Below, piece by piece: positions 6,842 to 7,661 of a stretch of 7,661 nucleotides of DNA. The position numbers were made by a program, and so were the translations under genes. Position 1 is the stretch's first letter. Every line of letters begins with the position of its first letter. The DNA is from Oscillospiraceae bacterium. GTDB taxonomy: Bacteria; Bacillota; Clostridia; UBA1381. The stretch is taken from positions 1 through 7,661 of the forward strand of contig JAJBTG010000109.1 of the NCBI GenBank assembly GCA_020860985.1, given 5' to 3'. The notes under the pieces were generated by a model that did no database searches, was not told where the DNA came from, and was given only the letters and a program-made list of their open reading frames with translations.

Positions 6842-6892
6842 ACTAACATATTATGTCATCACAATAAAATTTTAATACGGAGGTAAGGGTAT

Positions 6893-7621
6893 ATGTTAAA
6901 AAAGGAAAATGTAAAAGGATTTGTTACCGGAGCGGCGGCGGCGCTGACCGCGGCAACTATGGTAACAGCGTTTGCGGAGCCGGTCGAGCAGATCATAAAT
7001 GCATATTTCGGCGATTACCGCATCATCATTGACGGCGCAGACAAGTCGGACGCGCCGGACGACAGCAAGCCGTTTATATATAACGGACGCACATATGTGC
7101 CGCTCCGCTATATAGGCGAGGCAATGGGCAAGCAGGTATTATGGGACGGCGATACCTCGACGATTTATATCAACGATGAGGGCACAAAAAGAGAAGATGT
7201 GTATTTTTCGGCGATTGGATATGATAGTATTGAAACTACCGATTCGTATCATATTAGCAGTGATAGCGGTATATACTTAAATAATGAAGAAAAAACTGTC
7301 TACCTTTTCGTTAATTCATCCTGGAGCGATTGGTCATATACAAGCTCAATTACCTATAACCTGAACGGAATTGCGAAAAAGGTGCTGGGCGAGGTCGATA
7401 TGAGCGAAACTAGCAATGATGCCGCAGAGGGCAAGGTCGTTTTCTATGACCAAAATGACAAAGTCCTATACGAGCTGCCGACAATGCGAAGCGCCACGGA
7501 AACCGCTGAATTTGAGTTTGATGTTTCGGGAGTTCTCCAGCTTCGCGCGGAATTTATAACTTCTTCCGCAAGTACAGGAAAAACTCAAATTAACTTAAAG
7601 AATTTCAGATATTCCAAATAA
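6893..7621 (+). CDS. Secreted protein with copper-amine-oxidase-N1 stalk domain and NPCBM-like domain
   Basis: A 242-residue exported protein with no visible catalytic domain. The ATG has GGAGGT (6879-6884) at 8 nt spacing. Residues 1-28 form a signal peptide (MLKKENVKGF, then an Ala-rich core, ending AFA before EP). Residues about 36-93 match the stalk domain known as Cu_amine_oxidN1, with the typical IYNGRTYVPLRYIGEAMG (62-79) and VLWDGDTSTIYI (82-93); in this setting it is a wall or scaffold module and does not imply amine oxidase activity. Residues about 102-242 look like an NPCBM domain: an exposed Tyr/Trp-rich early part, SITYNLNGIAKKVLGEVDM (152-170), GKVVFYDQNDKVLYELP (180-196) and FDVSGVLQLRAEF (209-221), as in carbohydrate-binding modules attached to glycosidases. 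The first roughly 300 nt are richer in GC than the next 200, hinting at domain shuffling. It is likely a surface or secreted glycan-binding protein. It stands alone after a consensus promoter, and only 40 nt follow it in the window. Confidence 0.85.
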   Translation: MLKKENVKGFVTGAAAALTAATMVTAFAEPVEQIINAYFGDYRIIIDGADKSDAPDDSKPFIYNGRTYVPLRYIGEAMGKQVLWDGDTSTIYINDEGTKREDVYFSAIGYDSIETTDSYHISSDSGIYLNNEEKTVYLFVNSSWSDWSYTSSITYNLNGIAKKVLGEVDMSETSNDAAEGKVVFYDQNDKVLYELPTMRSATETAEFEFDVSGVLQLRAEFITSSASTGKTQINLKNFRYSK

Positions 7622-7661
7622 ATTCAATAACTAAAAGTAAGATGTCCCCCCGCCTCTATAG
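7622..7661. other. Downstream end of window
   Basis: Forty bases follow the stalk-NPCBM stop. They contain a run of six C but no hairpin or T-tract that I would call a terminator; the transcript end of this gene is not visible. Confidence 0.5.

Noticed and set aside
6779..6860. Terminal inverted repeats of a miniature mobile element
   Set aside because: The unit is only about 63 bp, has no target-site duplication, and encloses exactly one promoter; an operator explains it better.
6893..7180. Copper amine oxidase enzyme
   Set aside because: Only the small N1 stalk domain is present; the catalytic domain with its topaquinone Tyr and copper-binding His residues is absent.

Overview
The window looks like a piece of chromosome from an anaerobic, gut-type member of the Bacillota (class Clostridia). 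The reasons are consensus sigma-A type promoters, strong AGGAGG-like ribosome binding sites, AT-rich intergenic DNA around coding DNA of moderate GC, Gram-positive style signal peptides, a Pro/Thr linker of the ATPTPEP kind, and a 'copper amine oxidase N-terminal' stalk domain. A more exact placement (for example Monoglobales or a related uncultured order) is a guess.

Layout, left to right. (1) Positions 1-171, minus strand: the N-terminal 57 codons of a coiled-coil protein built on a 14-residue repeat; the rest lies outside the window. (2) Positions 172-485: a divergent intergenic region with one good promoter facing each way and a leader of about 95 nt in front of the next gene. (3) Positions 486-4913, plus: a 1475-residue secreted multidomain carbohydrate esterase. 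It has a sialate-O-acetylesterase/CE6-like SGNH domain near the N-terminus, several beta-sandwich modules (one DNRLRE/CBM96-like), and a CE3-like SGNH esterase at the C-terminus. (4) Positions 4925-4955: an intrinsic terminator inside the 59-nt gap before the next gene. (5) Positions 4973-6445, plus: a GH29 alpha-L-fucosidase without a signal peptide. (6) Positions 6454-6479: a hairpin terminator usable from both strands. (7) Positions 6504-6758, minus: a small XRE-type helix-turn-helix regulator interrupted by one in-frame TAA. (8) Positions 6759-6892: a regulatory region with a full-consensus promoter (TTGACA-18-TATAAT) bracketed by a 15-nt inverted repeat. (9) Positions 6893-7621, plus: a 242-residue secreted protein with a stalk domain and an NPCBM-like carbohydrate-binding domain.

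How the genes may work together (inference): the secreted double esterase would remove acetyl groups from an O-acetylated, fucose-bearing glycan (pectic RG-II, fucosylated xyloglucan or mucin are candidates). Fragments taken up by a transporter not present here would then lose fucose to the cytoplasmic GH29 enzyme. The stalk-NPCBM protein could be a non-catalytic glycan-binding partner, and its promoter looks like the target of the neighbouring, now broken, regulator. I see no CRISPR array, rRNA, tRNA gene, transposase or phage gene. I did not find a clearly new system; the least ordinary parts are the double-esterase architecture, the broken regulator, and the inverted repeat around the promoter next to it.
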